Positions 47,275 to 56,482 are shown, counted from the stretch's first letter. The stretch: DNA of 58,191 nucleotides from Chloroflexota bacterium (GCA_016190505.1 JACPQM010000004.1:1-58191), one strand, 5' to 3'. Notes: generated from the letters alone by a model not told the origin. Numbers and translations are program-made.

Positions 47275-48593
47275 CGGCGGCGCAGCGCCCACGCGAGCAC
47301 GCCAGCCAGGCCCAGGGCCAGGACGCCGACCACGGCCAGTCCGGCTACCAGGGCCAAGGGGACGCTGCGTTCGGGGGGCGCCTGGGGGCTGGTCCGGTCC
47401 GGTGGTGCGGGCGGTTGCGGGGTGGTAGCTGGGGCAGGACTGGGTTGCGGTGCGGGTGCCGGGCCAGCCCCCAGGTAGGCCCGCCAGGCTGCGTCCAGGC
47501 CGTCTATGTCCAGACCGTAGACCTGCTTCAGGGCGTCGTTGAACCGGTTCCCGTCCTTGAGCACGCGGAACAGCTCCTGAAACTTCTCGCGCCCGTAAGT
47601 GCGCATCAGATAGTCCACCAGGCTGTGCGCCTGGGCGTAGAACAGGTTGACCTGGTTTGGGTCGCCCGGCATCGCGGACATGGAACGCACCGTGATGAGG
47701 CGCCCGGCCTGGGCCGCCCGCCGTAGCTCCAACGAGTACTGGGCGGAAAGCTCCTCCTCGGCCACCATGGACAACCCCTCATTCAGCCAGACCGGCATGT
47801 CAAAGAAGGGCCCTTCAGCGAGCTGGCCCGTCACCAGGTGGGTAAGCTCGTGGGTCAGCGTCTCCTTCAGGTCGGCCTGCTCGCGAAGGACAGCCACCGT
47901 GTCACCGCCCAGGGCCACGCCCAGGGTCACCGTTTGCGCGGTATAGGTGGCGCTGCGCAAGGGCAGGGCCGGGTCCATGTCCTGCTTGTTGTTGTAGAGC
48001 AGGACCTTCACATCGCCCTCGAAGGTTATGCCCGCCTCTGAGGCGATGCGCTCCAACGTGTCCACGGAGCGCTCCAGCAAGGCGCGGGCACTGGACTCGC
48101 TCCCCCGATACCAGTAAAGGGTCACCTGGCCCTGGGACAGCTTCTGCCAGGTAAACCGTACATCCTCGAACGTGGCGATGGCCTCCGGCGTCTCCAGCCT
48201 GCCGCCGGCGCTATCCTCGAACACCCAATAGTAGGTCACATCGGCCCACGGCGGGATGTAGGTCTGCTGAGTGTTGTTGCGCAGGGTATAAGTCGCCTGG
48301 ACGCGACTACCAGCAGTGAACTGGGGATAAGCGTACGCCCGGCTCTTGGCGCCTTTCACCCCGTAGTACAGGGTCACCGACTGGATGGTCTCAGGCCCTT
48401 CAGCCTCAGCCACGAACACCAGCGACGTAGGGAAGTTGCTCTGGTAGCTCTGGTTTATGAGCCGCGGGCCCTGGGTTGCCTGCCCCTGCACTTCCGGCGC
48501 CCACGCAGCAATGGCCAAGGCGGCAACAAGGGCCCCAGCGCCCAGCGCCCAGACCAGAGGCCTAAGCCAGTACAAGCGATTGTAAGTAGGCAT
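47271..48593 (-). CDS. Exported peptidase MA-like zinc metalloprotease
   Basis: A 440-residue protein with a signal (LVWALGAGALVAALAIAAW), a beta-rich N-terminal region and a gluzincin domain. The zinc site is KETLTHELTHLVTGQL with the downstream Glu in PVWLNEGLSMVAEEE, the peptidase MA pattern. A Pro-rich linker and a C-terminal membrane helix (LVAGLAVVGVLALGLAGVLA) ending in RRR anchor it outside the cell membrane. Its start overlaps the end of prfB by 32 bases. The substrate is unknown; a surface protein is plausible. Confidence 0.85.
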   Translation of the reverse strand: MPTYNRLYWLRPLVWALGAGALVAALAIAAWAPEVQGQATQGPRLINQSYQSNFPTSLVFVAEAEGPETIQSVTLYYGVKGAKSRAYAYPQFTAGSRVQATYTLRNNTQQTYIPPWADVTYYWVFEDSAGGRLETPEAIATFEDVRFTWQKLSQGQVTLYWYRGSESSARALLERSVDTLERIASEAGITFEGDVKVLLYNNKQDMDPALPLRSATYTAQTVTLGVALGGDTVAVLREQADLKETLTHELTHLVTGQLAEGPFFDMPVWLNEGLSMVAEEELSAQYSLELRRAAQAGRLITVRSMSAMPGDPNQVNLFYAQAHSLVDYLMRTYGREKFQELFRVLKDGNRFNDALKQVYGLDIDGLDAAWRAYLGAGPAPAPQPSPAPATTPQPPAPPDRTSPQAPPERSVPLALVAGLAVVGVLALGLAGVLAWALRRR

Positions 48594-49660
48594 TTATGAA
48601 CCCGTCCAAATCTCCGTCCAATATCACATCGGGGTCCGTGGACTGATGGGCCGTCCGGTGGTCCTTCACCAATTTGTAGGGGTGGAGCACGTAACTACGG
48701 ATCTGGTTGCCCCAGGCTGCGGGAACGTGCTCCCCCTTGAGCCGGGCCTCCTCTTCCGCTCGCCGGGCCAGCTCACGCTCCACCAGCCGGCTCCGAAGTA
48801 TGCGGAGCGCCGTCTCCTTGTTCTGAAGCTGCGAACGCTCCGTCTGACAGGTCACCACGATGCCTGTGGGGACGTGGGTGATGCGCACCGCCGTGCTCAC
48901 CTTTTGCACATTCTGCCCGCCCGGCCCGCTGGAGCGGAAGGCATCTATCTTCAGGTCGTCGGTATTTATGTCAACTTCTACGCTGTCCTCCACCTCGGGC
49001 AACACTTCCACCAGGGCAAACGAGGTGTGCCGCTGCCGGTCAGCGTCGTATGGAGACAGCCGCACCAGCCGGTGGACCCCTTTCTCCGCCCTGAGGTAGC
49101 CGTAGGCATAGGGCCCCTGGACCTCCACCGTGGCGCTCTTGATACCTGCTTCCTCGCCGGGGGAGGTATCCAGCACCTGGGCCTGATAAGAGCGACGCTC
49201 GGCCCAACGCAGGTACATGCGCAGGAGCATCTGCGCCCAGTCCTGGGAGTCGGTGCCTCCAGCCCCAGCGTGCACCGCGAGGATGGCCCCCCGGGCATCG
49301 TAGGGACCGCTGAGGACACCTTTAGACTCCAGGCTTTCCAGGCGATGTGACAAGGCCTCGACCTCCCGGGCGACCTCCCCAGCCAGGCCCTCGTCCCGGT
49401 CCTCCAGGGCGAGTCTGCCTAACTCAGAGAGGTCAGAGACCTGGCGGTGCAACTCCTGCCATGGCTGAAGGACGGCATTGATCTCGGCCAAACGCCGCAT
49501 GACCCGCCGGGCGGTCTGGGTGTCATCCCAGAACTCCGGGGCAGCGCTCTCCGCCTCCAGACGGGCTAGCTCGGCCTCCTTGGTTGGGAGGTCAAAGACG
49601 CACCCCGAGTTTGGAAAGTCGGGACTCTAGCTCACTGATCTGGTCCAGGTACTCCTGCAT
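48562..49660 (-). CDS. prfB: Peptide chain release factor 2, with programmed +1 frameshift
   Basis: RF2, which reads UAA and UGA stops. The full protein is about 365 residues. The first 22 codons (from the ATG at 49660) end at CTT TGA; a +1 shift to GAC continues through PEFWDDTQTARRVM to the catalytic GGQ (RSSGPGGQNVQKVST). The specificity loop reads LSPYDADRQRH, with SPY in place of the usual SPF. The frameshift lets RF2 control its own level: low RF2 slows UGA reading and favours the shift. A gene caller would start at 49500 and miss the first domain. It overlaps the peptidase gene. Confidence 0.93.
49591..49597 (-). promoter_or_regulatory. RF2 programmed frameshift site (CTTTGAC)
   Basis: CTT TGA C on the minus strand, with the in-frame TGA at 49592-49594 and a GGGGTG Shine-Dalgarno-like word 3 bases before CTT. 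This is the classic heptamer of prfB autoregulation. Confidence 0.92.
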
Positions 49661-49839
49661 GGCGTTCTAACATATATTACAGCATACGGGCCGGCGCCAC
49701 CTCACCCCGGGGGCGTCGGGCTACGGACTGCGGGCTACAGGCACACCTCGCACCCCCGGAGAGGGCGAGGCCTGTCCTGTCCGCATCCGTGCCCCGATGC
49801 ATCGGGGCGATGCTCTGCGCGGAGAGCTTGCCGAAGGAG

Positions 49840-50523
49840 TCAGGGCACCATGGTGAGGGCCAGCCGCTGCCCCCCGGCGGCCAGGTGGGCCAGGCGCAGC
49901 GGCTCGGGGAGCCGGTGCCCCCGGCAGGCTGCCACCACCCAGTGGATGGCCGTTTCCACGTCCACCTTGTGCCCGATTGACACATATAACGGCGCCGATC
50001 CGGGCCGCGTGCGCACCACCGCACCGATCACCTCGCCCTCGTCCCGCAGTTCGGTCCAGGCACCGAGGACATCGGGTACGGGGCCATGCTCGCCGATGAG
50101 TCGGGACTTGGCACATCCAATGGTGGGGATGTCGAACATCAGCCCCAGGTAGCAGGCAATCCCAAAACGCCTGGGATGCGCCAGGCCCTGGCCGTCCACC
50201 AGGAGCAGACCGGGGGCCACGGACAGCTTCTCCAGCGCGGCTGCCACCGCCGGCGCCTCGCGGAAGGCCAGCAGCCCGGGCACATAGGGGAAGGACACCT
50301 GGGCCTCCGCCACCTGCCAGTCCACAAGATCGAGGCCAGGCAAGCCGACCACCACCGCTGCCGCGCGGACGGGGCCACGGCGAAGTCCTGCCATGTCCAC
50401 CCCAACCACTTGGGACGCCGGCCCAAGGTCCGCTGTGCGGCGCACCAGGGGGGCCAACTGCTTCTGGATCGCCCGCCCGTGGGCTGGGGTGCCGTCCCAC
50501 GCCGGCATGGGGCGGGCCTTCAT
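49840..50523 (-). CDS. nfi: Endonuclease V
   Basis: A 227-residue DNA repair enzyme that nicks next to deaminated bases such as hypoxanthine. Family segments seen are VVGVDMAGLRRGPVRAAAVV (metal Asp), FPYVPGLLAFREAPAV, LLLVDGQGLAHPRRFGIACY and IGCAKSRLIGE, in the usual order. The ATG at 50523 is used because the longer frame starts inside a palindrome (50533-50562). It is followed by repeats and convergent sequence, with no operon partner. The C-terminal Ala/Leu/Arg-rich tail is normal for the family. Confidence 0.9.
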   Translation of the reverse strand: MKARPMPAWDGTPAHGRAIQKQLAPLVRRTADLGPASQVVGVDMAGLRRGPVRAAAVVVGLPGLDLVDWQVAEAQVSFPYVPGLLAFREAPAVAAALEKLSVAPGLLLVDGQGLAHPRRFGIACYLGLMFDIPTIGCAKSRLIGEHGPVPDVLGAWTELRDEGEVIGAVVRTRPGSAPLYVSIGHKVDVETAIHWVVAACRGHRLPEPLRLAHLAAGGQRLALTMVP

Positions 50524-50532
50524 TGACCCCAC

Positions 50533-50562
50533 CGTAGGGGCGTATTGCAATACGCCCCTACG
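50533..50562. repeat. GTAGGGGCGTATTG palindrome, copy 2
   Basis: Identical 30-bp palindrome to 5478-5507. It contains the stop codon of pmbA (minus strand, GCG TAG) and lies 10 bases upstream of the endonuclease V start. Confidence 0.88.
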
Positions 50563-51865
50563 CCTGGCGGGTGGACACCGAGACCTTGCCGCAGCACAGG
50601 GCAGGGGTCAGCAGCCGGCCGCCCACCCAGCGTGGCTCTTTGCCCACGGAGAGGATGTTCTTGAGGACCTGGTAGGCGTTGCCCGAAATCAAGGTGTCCT
50701 TGACCCGGCCCACGATCTTGCCCTTCTGCACCCGGTAGCCCAGCAGCACGTTCCCGGCGAAGTCGCCGCCCAGGACATTGCCCATGCCCGCGCCGATGAC
50801 CTCCTCCACGATCAGACCATCATCCAAGCCGGCAATCATCTGCCGGTAAGGGGTATCGCCCGGCTCGATCACCCAGGCGGTAGGCGACGGCGACGGCGGC
50901 CCGCCGGACATGCGCACCCCGTTGCCCGTGCTCCGCGTGCCCGCCTTGGCTGCGGTCACGATATCGTACAGGAAGTTTGCCACTCTGCCACCGTCCACCA
51001 GTGCGGTGACCTGGCTAGGCGTCCCCTCGTCGTCCCAGGGCCGGCTAGCCGGGGAATAAGGTACGGTGGGGTCGTCGCGCAGCGACAAGCTGGGGTGGAA
51101 CACATCCTTGCCCTGCTGCCCAGTAAGGGGAGAGGAGCCCTGGAGCACGTTGCGGCCATTGAAGCCCACGGACAGAGGCATGAGCAATACATTGGCCACG
51201 CCCAGAGGAGTGAACACGACGGGCACCTCGCCCTGGGGTGCAGGGGCCATGTTCCGGGCGTTCTCCAGTTGCTCCATGATGATCTCGGTCAGCGGGGCCG
51301 CGTCTGATATGGGGCGGCAGGAAGACTCGCTGTCGCCTATGAACAGCATATCAGTGCCCCGCACCAGAGTGCCCTCCGCCGACATGCCCATAAAGCTCTT
51401 CCGGTAGCTGGCGCGCAGCCCGCTGGAGTTAAGCACCTCCACCTCCGCCATGCCCTTGCCAATCCAGGCTTCGCACACCAACTCCGGCTCGCTGCGCCGC
51501 AGGGCGTCAATGGCGCCCTGCCCCAGCGCCACCATGTCCTTCAAGGGCACCGTCTCCACGGCGGGATCGTAGATTGCGGCGCCGTCGTCCTGCGTCCTCT
51601 CGGGTAGGACCAGGTCGGCTTTGTCCCCGAAATGTGCGGTCTCTACCGCCATCTGCACCAGGGCTCCCCTGTCGTCCAGAGACGTGGCCGTGGCGAAGCC
51701 CACCCGGCCGTCCACAACCACGCGCAGGGCGTAAGAGATGCCCTCCCGGGTCTGGATGCTCTTCAACCGGTTCGCCTCGAAGCGGACCGGCGTGCTCACC
51801 TCGTGGGCGCAGAACAGCTCAGCGGCCTGGGCCACCTTCATCGCCTGGCGGATTACGTTCTCCAT
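50558..51865 (-). CDS. pmbA: PmbA/TldE-family protein
   Basis: A 435-residue subunit of the TldD/TldE protease. TldE lacks the metal site and forms the heterodimer with TldD that degrades unfolded or leader peptides. Family features are RFEANRLKSIQTREGISYAL near the start and TGNGVRMSGGPPSPSPTAWVIEPGDTPYRQMI in the C-terminal half. The ATG at 51865 lies 2 bases from the tldD stop with a GGGAAG ribosome site. The C-terminal codons QA and the stop are supplied by a GTAGGGGCG palindrome. No peptide precursor gene is evident nearby. Confidence 0.9.
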   Translation of the reverse strand: MENVIRQAMKVAQAAELFCAHEVSTPVRFEANRLKSIQTREGISYALRVVVDGRVGFATATSLDDRGALVQMAVETAHFGDKADLVLPERTQDDGAAIYDPAVETVPLKDMVALGQGAIDALRRSEPELVCEAWIGKGMAEVEVLNSSGLRASYRKSFMGMSAEGTLVRGTDMLFIGDSESSCRPISDAAPLTEIIMEQLENARNMAPAPQGEVPVVFTPLGVANVLLMPLSVGFNGRNVLQGSSPLTGQQGKDVFHPSLSLRDDPTVPYSPASRPWDDEGTPSQVTALVDGGRVANFLYDIVTAAKAGTRSTGNGVRMSGGPPSPSPTAWVIEPGDTPYRQMIAGLDDGLIVEEVIGAGMGNVLGGDFAGNVLLGYRVQKGKIVGRVKDTLISGNAYQVLKNILSVGKEPRWVGGRLLTPALCCGKVSVSTRQA

Positions 51866-51866
51866 A

Positions 51867-53225
51867 CTACTTCCCTCCCACGAGACAACGCCGGATACGG
51901 ATGTGCGGGCTGCCGTTGGACACGGGCAGGGGCACCTGCATACCTTTGCCACAACCACCGCCCTGGTTCATATCCAGGTCATTGCCGATGGCGTCTATGT
52001 TCTGGAGCGTGGTGAACAGGTTGCCGCTCAGTTGCACGGGGCGGACCAACTCTTCGATACGGCCGTGCCGGATGCGGCGAGACTCCCCGGAGGCAAAGGT
52101 AAACATCTCCATGCTGGTCTGGCCACCATACCAGTTGCTCACGTACACACCGTCCTCGATACCTTCGAGCAGGTCATCCAGGGTGGCCGCGCCCGGCTCG
52201 ATATACGTGTTGGTCATGCGCACGATAGGCGGGAAGCGCCAGTCCAGGGCCCGGGCGTTGCCCGTGGGGGTCTCGCCCATCCGGGCCGCAGTCTCCCGAG
52301 AGTGGAGGCGGCCCACCAGCACCCCCTCGCGGATGAGGTCGGTCTTGGTCGCGGGGGTCCCTTCCTCGTCGTACTTGTAGGAACCCCGTAGCCCGGGCAC
52401 GGCGGCGCCATCCACAACGTTGAAATGGCGCTGGCCAAAGCGCCGTCCCAGCACCATGATCTCCTTGAGGCGCTCGTTCTCGTATACGTGGTCGGCTTCG
52501 GACAGATGCCCGAAGGCCTCGTGGATAAACACGCCCGCCAGCACCGGGTCCAGCACCACAGTGTACTCCCCGCCCGGAATGCGCGGAGCTTTCAGCAGGT
52601 CGGCGGCGGTCTGCGCCAGCGACTTGACCTGCTCATGGAGTCCCTCCATGGCTCCGAAGTCCCCCAGGGCGCCCAGGCTCAGTCCCGCCTGCTGCACGTC
52701 GCCGTCCTTGCGTGCGGTGGCTGACACGCGCAGGGAGATATCTGCCCTCCCCTGCTCGATGAAGCTGCCCTCGGAGTTGGCGAACAGCACTTTGCGCCGT
52801 CCGTCTCCGTAGGTTACCAGAGAGCTCTGCACACCTGGCGTGCCCAGAATGATGCCGTTGTATTCCTCAAGTAGGCGGACCTTGTCCGCTAGAGGCACAG
52901 CAATGGGGTCTTTGTTGATGGTGGGCGGCACCGCGTCCTCTATCGGCGGCACTGGAGCGAAGTGGCTCTGCTCGCTCCCCACCAATCGGGCTTGGCGCAC
53001 AGCCTCGACCACTTTGCCCCGCAGGTCTTTCATCTCGTTGAAACAGACGAAGCCCCAACCGCCCTTGACCAGCGCCCTCACGTTGCCCCCGCGAGCGGTG
53101 CTGCGCCCCACGGACTCGCGCTCACGGCCACGGTACTGAAGGCGAGTGCCCTCGCTCTCCTCCCACCGAATCTCGATGTATTCCGCACGATGGCCTTTAA
53201 GGGCCTGCTCTATTTCGTCTCTCAC
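51867..53225 (-). CDS. tldD: TldD metalloprotease
   Basis: A 452-residue zinc metalloprotease subunit. The motif HEAFGHLSEADHVYENERLK (HExxxH) near residue 235 holds the zinc; the C-terminal GQTSMEMFTFASGE...GNLFTTLQNIDAIGNDLDM region with CGKG is typical. With PmbA/TldE it forms a chamber that degrades unstructured peptides and matures some bacteriocin-like peptides and the CcdA antitoxin in other bacteria. It is first in the two-gene operon and divergent from the histidine phosphatase gene. Many small antitoxins are encoded in this window and could be clients (inference). Confidence 0.93.
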   Translation of the reverse strand: MRDEIEQALKGHRAEYIEIRWEESEGTRLQYRGRERESVGRSTARGGNVRALVKGGWGFVCFNEMKDLRGKVVEAVRQARLVGSEQSHFAPVPPIEDAVPPTINKDPIAVPLADKVRLLEEYNGIILGTPGVQSSLVTYGDGRRKVLFANSEGSFIEQGRADISLRVSATARKDGDVQQAGLSLGALGDFGAMEGLHEQVKSLAQTAADLLKAPRIPGGEYTVVLDPVLAGVFIHEAFGHLSEADHVYENERLKEIMVLGRRFGQRHFNVVDGAAVPGLRGSYKYDEEGTPATKTDLIREGVLVGRLHSRETAARMGETPTGNARALDWRFPPIVRMTNTYIEPGAATLDDLLEGIEDGVYVSNWYGGQTSMEMFTFASGESRRIRHGRIEELVRPVQLSGNLFTTLQNIDAIGNDLDMNQGGGCGKGMQVPLPVSNGSPHIRIRRCLVGGK

Positions 53226-53356
53226 GGTAGCCCCCCTCTCGTCTGCCAGTATAGCACAGGCTCGCCTGTAGCGGCTGTGGCCAGATTTGCCGGACCGCCA
53301 TGATATAATGGCGGCGTGCTGCCAATGACGCAGACCCTGCGCGCCGGTGGGCCACC

Positions 53357-53983
53357 GTGAGATCCCCGGCGACTATGTTCCTCCTGGTACGCCACGGGCA
53401 GACCGACTGGAACCGGGTGCTGCGGTTCCGGGGTCGGGCCAACCTCGATCTGGACGAGACCGGCCTCAGACAGGCCCGGGCCGCTAGCCTCTACCTGGAG
53501 CGCTTCAAGCCCGTGGTGGCCTATACCAGCCCGTTGCAGCGGGCCTGGCGCACCGCCTGGACCATCGCCCAGGGTATGGGCCTGCAGGTCTACCCGCTCC
53601 TCGAACTCATGGACATTGACTACGGCGAGTGGCAGGGTCTCTCCCCGGACGAGGCCCGGACCCGCTACCACTCACTTTATGACCAGTGGCAAAATCAGCC
53701 TCAAAGTGTCCAATTCCCCGGCGGGGAGAGCCTGGCCGAGGTACAGAGACGGGCTGCCGCCGGCCTCACGGCGCTGGCCCCGCGCCACGCGGGCCAGGCC
53801 GTGGTGCTGGTCTCCCACGAGGTGGTGTGCAAGTGCCTCCTTTGCTGGGCGCTGGGCCTTGACCTCTCCGGATTCTGGCGGGTAAAGCAGGACGTGGCGG
53901 CCATCAACATCATTGAGGTAAGCAACGGCGTGCCCGTACTGGTCCTGGCCAACGAGACCTGTCACCTGAAGGACTTGGCCTAG
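53357..53983 (+). CDS. Histidine phosphatase family protein
   Basis: A 208-residue phosphoglycerate-mutase-like phosphatase. The catalytic His is in FLLVRHGQTDWNRVLRFRGR and the second one in VLVSHEVVCKCLL; R and E sites are in YTSPLQRAWRTAWTIA and LMDIDYGEWQGL. Such enzymes remove phosphate from small metabolites (for example CobC or fructose bisphosphatase types); the substrate cannot be fixed. Either GTG 53357 or ATG 53375 may be the start. A TATAAT (53304-53309) lies upstream in the divergent region with tldD. Confidence 0.88.
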   Translation: MRSPATMFLLVRHGQTDWNRVLRFRGRANLDLDETGLRQARAASLYLERFKPVVAYTSPLQRAWRTAWTIAQGMGLQVYPLLELMDIDYGEWQGLSPDEARTRYHSLYDQWQNQPQSVQFPGGESLAEVQRRAAAGLTALAPRHAGQAVVLVSHEVVCKCLLCWALGLDLSGFWRVKQDVAAINIIEVSNGVPVLVLANETCHLKDLA

Positions 53984-54097
53984 CCGGGCGATGAAACAAT
54001 CTCCCCTGCCTCTCAGCCCTATCCCATTGGCCGAGGGAGGCGGCTCCCCCTCTCCCATTGGGAGAGGGTCGGGCCTGCCCTGAGCGAAGCCGAAGGG

Positions 54098-54799
54098 GTG
54101 AGGGCACGCTTGGCCCAGCGCCACCGCCTGGACATGGTCATCTCCCTGCTAGAGAAAGAGTACGGCGTGCCCGAGTGGCGCTCGCGCCGGGACCCGCTGT
54201 CCGAGCTTATCTACACCATCCTTTCCCAGAACACCTCTGATGCAAATTCCACGCGGGCCTTCCAGCAGCTCTGGTCCCGATTCAATCGGGACTGGGAGGC
54301 CATTGCGGGGGCAGATGTCAACTCGGTGGCCAATGCCATCCAGATAGGCGGACTGCACCAGGTCAAAGCGCCGCGCATCCAGGCCATACTGCGGGCGATA
54401 AGGGAGGAGCAAGGCGGCTACGACCTGACCGTCCTGGCGGACATGCCCACGGAGCAAGCTCGGGCCTGGCTGCGCCGCTTGCCCGGCGTGGGGCCCAAAA
54501 GCGCCGCCTGCGTGCTCATGTTCTCCCTGGTACGTCCGGCCCTGCCCGTAGACACGCACGTCTACCGGGTAGCCCGCCGGCTAGGACTCATCGGGCCCAA
54601 GGTGGGACGGGAGCAAGCCCATGAGGTACTGGAGTCTATGGTACCCGCTGAAAAGGTGCTTTCCTTCCACGTGAACCTGGTCCGCCATGGACGAAAGATA
54701 TGCAAGGCCCCAACGCCGTTGTGCCACCTCTGCGTGCTCAACCAGGGCTGCCCCACGGGGCGCTCCATCCTGGGCCTCACCGGCCCGTTGCCGTACTAG
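54098..54799 (+). CDS. nth: Endonuclease III
   Basis: A 233-residue DNA glycosylase/AP lyase for oxidised pyrimidines. The helix-hairpin-helix LRRLPGVGPKSAACVLM carries the catalytic Lys, LPVDTHVYRVARRLGL the catalytic Asp, and C-x6-C-x2-C-x5-C (KAPTPLCHLCVLNQGC) the 4Fe-4S cluster. The GTG start at 54098 lies in a GAGCGAAGCCGAAGG repeat, so ATG 54134 is an alternative. An internal palindrome with 9-bp arms (54274-54292) encodes SRFNRD, a place where relatives differ, so it looks like an insertion tolerated in frame. Confidence 0.92.
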   Translation: MRARLAQRHRLDMVISLLEKEYGVPEWRSRRDPLSELIYTILSQNTSDANSTRAFQQLWSRFNRDWEAIAGADVNSVANAIQIGGLHQVKAPRIQAILRAIREEQGGYDLTVLADMPTEQARAWLRRLPGVGPKSAACVLMFSLVRPALPVDTHVYRVARRLGLIGPKVGREQAHEVLESMVPAEKVLSFHVNLVRHGRKICKAPTPLCHLCVLNQGCPTGRSILGLTGPLPY

Positions 54800-54945
54800 G
54801 CTTGCCATCTGGCCCTAAAGAGGATCGTCCAGCGGCCACCAGCAACGTAGGGCGGGCCCTGCGCCCGCCCTGGGGGGCGAGGGCCCCTTGCCCGCAATAG
54901 GCGAAGCACTTACACTGAAGTCGTTTCCCGCAAGGTGAGCCCCGC

Positions 54946-54974
54946 GTAGGGGCGACCCGGCGGGTCGCCCCTAC
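54946..54974. repeat. GTAGGGGCGACCCG palindrome, copy 3
   Basis: Perfect short-loop palindrome, 16 bases upstream of argC. The same core occurs at 6085 and 34673. Confidence 0.82.
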
Positions 54975-54990
54975 TGGGTCAGGAGAGGCC

Positions 54991-56022
54991 ATGAAAGTCG
55001 GCATCATCAACGTCACCGGGTACATTGGGGTGGAGCTGGCCCGCCTATTGTGCCGCCATCCCCACGTGGAATTGACCTGCGTGACCGGGCGCAGCGCCGC
55101 TGGCCAGAAGCTGGGCGATGTGTTTCCTCACCTGGCCAGTATTGACCTCACTATCCAAGCAGAGCTAGACAGTGTAGACCTGGCCTTCTCCGCCCTCCCC
55201 CACAAGTCCAGCGCCGAGGCCGTCCGCCCCCTGGTCGAGGCCGGCGTCCCGGTGCTCGACACCAGCGCCGACTTCCGCCTCTCCGCTCCGGACTACAAGG
55301 CCTGGTATGGGCTAGACCACCCCTGTCCCCAGTACCTATCGCAGGCGGTGTACGGTCTCACCGAGCTGCACCGGAAGGAGATAGCTGCGTCAAAGCTCAT
55401 CGCTGTGCCCGGCTGCTACCCCACCAGCGCTATCCTGGCCCTGGCCCCGGCCATGCACCATGGTCTGATTGAGCCTGACATCATCGTGGACAGCAAGTCG
55501 GGCGTCTCCGGCGCCGGGCGGACGTTGGACCTGGGCACCCATTACTCGGAGGTCAACGAAAGCGTGTCCGCCTACAGCCTGGAGGGGCACCGCCATTTGC
55601 CCGAGATCACCCGGGAGCTCCACAAGGTGCGCCCGTCGGGGCCAGCCCCTGCCGTCACCTTCCTGCCCCATCTAGTGCCCATGACCCGGGGCATCCTGTC
55701 CTCCTGCTATGCCAAACTAAAGCCCAACGCGCTCCCCAGCGGCAAAGCCGCCATAGCCGCTCTGCGGGAGCTATATCAGGACTTCTACCGAGGCGAGCCT
55801 TTTGTGCGCGTGACGGCGGCGCCGCCGCAGACCAAGCACACCTGGGGCAACAATCTGTGCCTCATCTACCCCACTGTAGACGTCCGGGCCGGACGGTTGG
55901 TGGTGGTCTCCTGCATAGACAACCTGGTGAAGGGAGGGGCCGGCCAGGCGGTCCAGGATATGAACCTGATGTGCGGCTTCCCCGAGACCACGGGCCTGGA
56001 CGCCCCCGCCATCTTCCCCTAG
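54991..56022 (+). CDS. argC: N-acetyl-gamma-glutamyl-phosphate reductase
   Basis: A 343-residue arginine-biosynthesis enzyme that reduces N-acetylglutamyl phosphate with NADPH. The dinucleotide fold starts MKVGIINVTGYIGVELARLL; the active Cys is in LIAVPGCYPTSAILALAP and a His in YSLEGHRHLPEI. Length is normal. GGAGAGG precedes the ATG. It stands alone; other arg genes are outside the window. The usual GASGYTG is changed to NVTGYIG without loss of the glycines. Hairpins of two repeat families flank it. Confidence 0.93.
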   Translation: MKVGIINVTGYIGVELARLLCRHPHVELTCVTGRSAAGQKLGDVFPHLASIDLTIQAELDSVDLAFSALPHKSSAEAVRPLVEAGVPVLDTSADFRLSAPDYKAWYGLDHPCPQYLSQAVYGLTELHRKEIAASKLIAVPGCYPTSAILALAPAMHHGLIEPDIIVDSKSGVSGAGRTLDLGTHYSEVNESVSAYSLEGHRHLPEITRELHKVRPSGPAPAVTFLPHLVPMTRGILSSCYAKLKPNALPSGKAAIAALRELYQDFYRGEPFVRVTAAPPQTKHTWGNNLCLIYPTVDVRAGRLVVVSCIDNLVKGGAGQAVQDMNLMCGFPETTGLDAPAIFP

Positions 56023-56028
56023 GCGTTT

Positions 56029-56052
56029 TCCCCTCTCCCTTTGGGAGAGGGC
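56029..56052. repeat. CCCCTCTCCC hairpin
   Basis: CCCTCTCCC/GGGAGAGGG stem followed by GCGAGGGTGAGGG. It may also serve as the argC terminator. Confidence 0.65.
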
Positions 56053-56141
56053 GAGGGTGAGGGTGAGGGCAAAGGGACAGCAGCAGGAGTACCGCTAGCC
56101 AAACGTGGCCCCCATAAGGTAGCATAAGGTTGCTACCAAAC

Positions 56142-56214
56142 GCCCCCATCGTCTAGAGGCCCAGGACACCGGCCCTTCAAGCCGACAACACGGGTTCGAA
56201 TCCCGTTGGGGGTA
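56142..56214 (+). tRNA. tRNA-Glu (anticodon TTC)
   Basis: Complete cloverleaf: acceptor GCCCCCA with TGGGGGT (G-U first pair), D arm, anticodon loop CCTTCAA and T loop GTTCGAA. CCA is not encoded. A copy of its 3' two thirds lies at 56741-56794, on the far side of a toxin-antitoxin pair. Confidence 0.93.
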
Positions 56215-56269
56215 CATTCCATTGCTCGTAGTAGACTGTGGGTGGCCAGCTAGCAGGTGAGGTAACGCA

Positions 56270-56482
56270 ATGGTCAAAAGAGCTTCAGCTATGGATGAGA
56301 TCATGAAGATACTCCCTACGCTCACTAAGGCGGAGCGGAGAAAGCTTCTGGCAGAGCTTTGCAACGATCCTGATCTCTTGGAGGACCTCCACGACATTGC
56401 CACCCTCCTAGAGCGCGCGGGCGAGCCGTCTCGTCCCTACGACGAGTTCGTACGGGAGCTGCAGGCCGAAGGCAAGCTTTGA
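56270..56482 (+). CDS. Antitoxin of a RelE-type pair
   Basis: A 70-residue helical acidic protein (MVKRASAMDEIMKILPTLTK...LQAEGKL). It sits before, and overlaps by 4 bases, a RelE-like toxin gene, the usual antitoxin position. The N-terminal half may form a DNA-binding helix bundle and the C-terminal half a toxin-binding arm; the exact antitoxin family is not recognised. The unit lies between the tRNA-Glu gene and its partial copy, so it likely came in with that duplication or an integration event. Confidence 0.7.
   Translation: MVKRASAMDEIMKILPTLTKAERRKLLAELCNDPDLLEDLHDIATLLERAGEPSRPYDEFVRELQAEGKL

Noticed and set aside
50558-53225. Peptide natural-product (RiPP) cluster around TldD/PmbA
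   Set aside because: No precursor-like small gene, radical enzyme or transporter is nearby; the pair looks like housekeeping.
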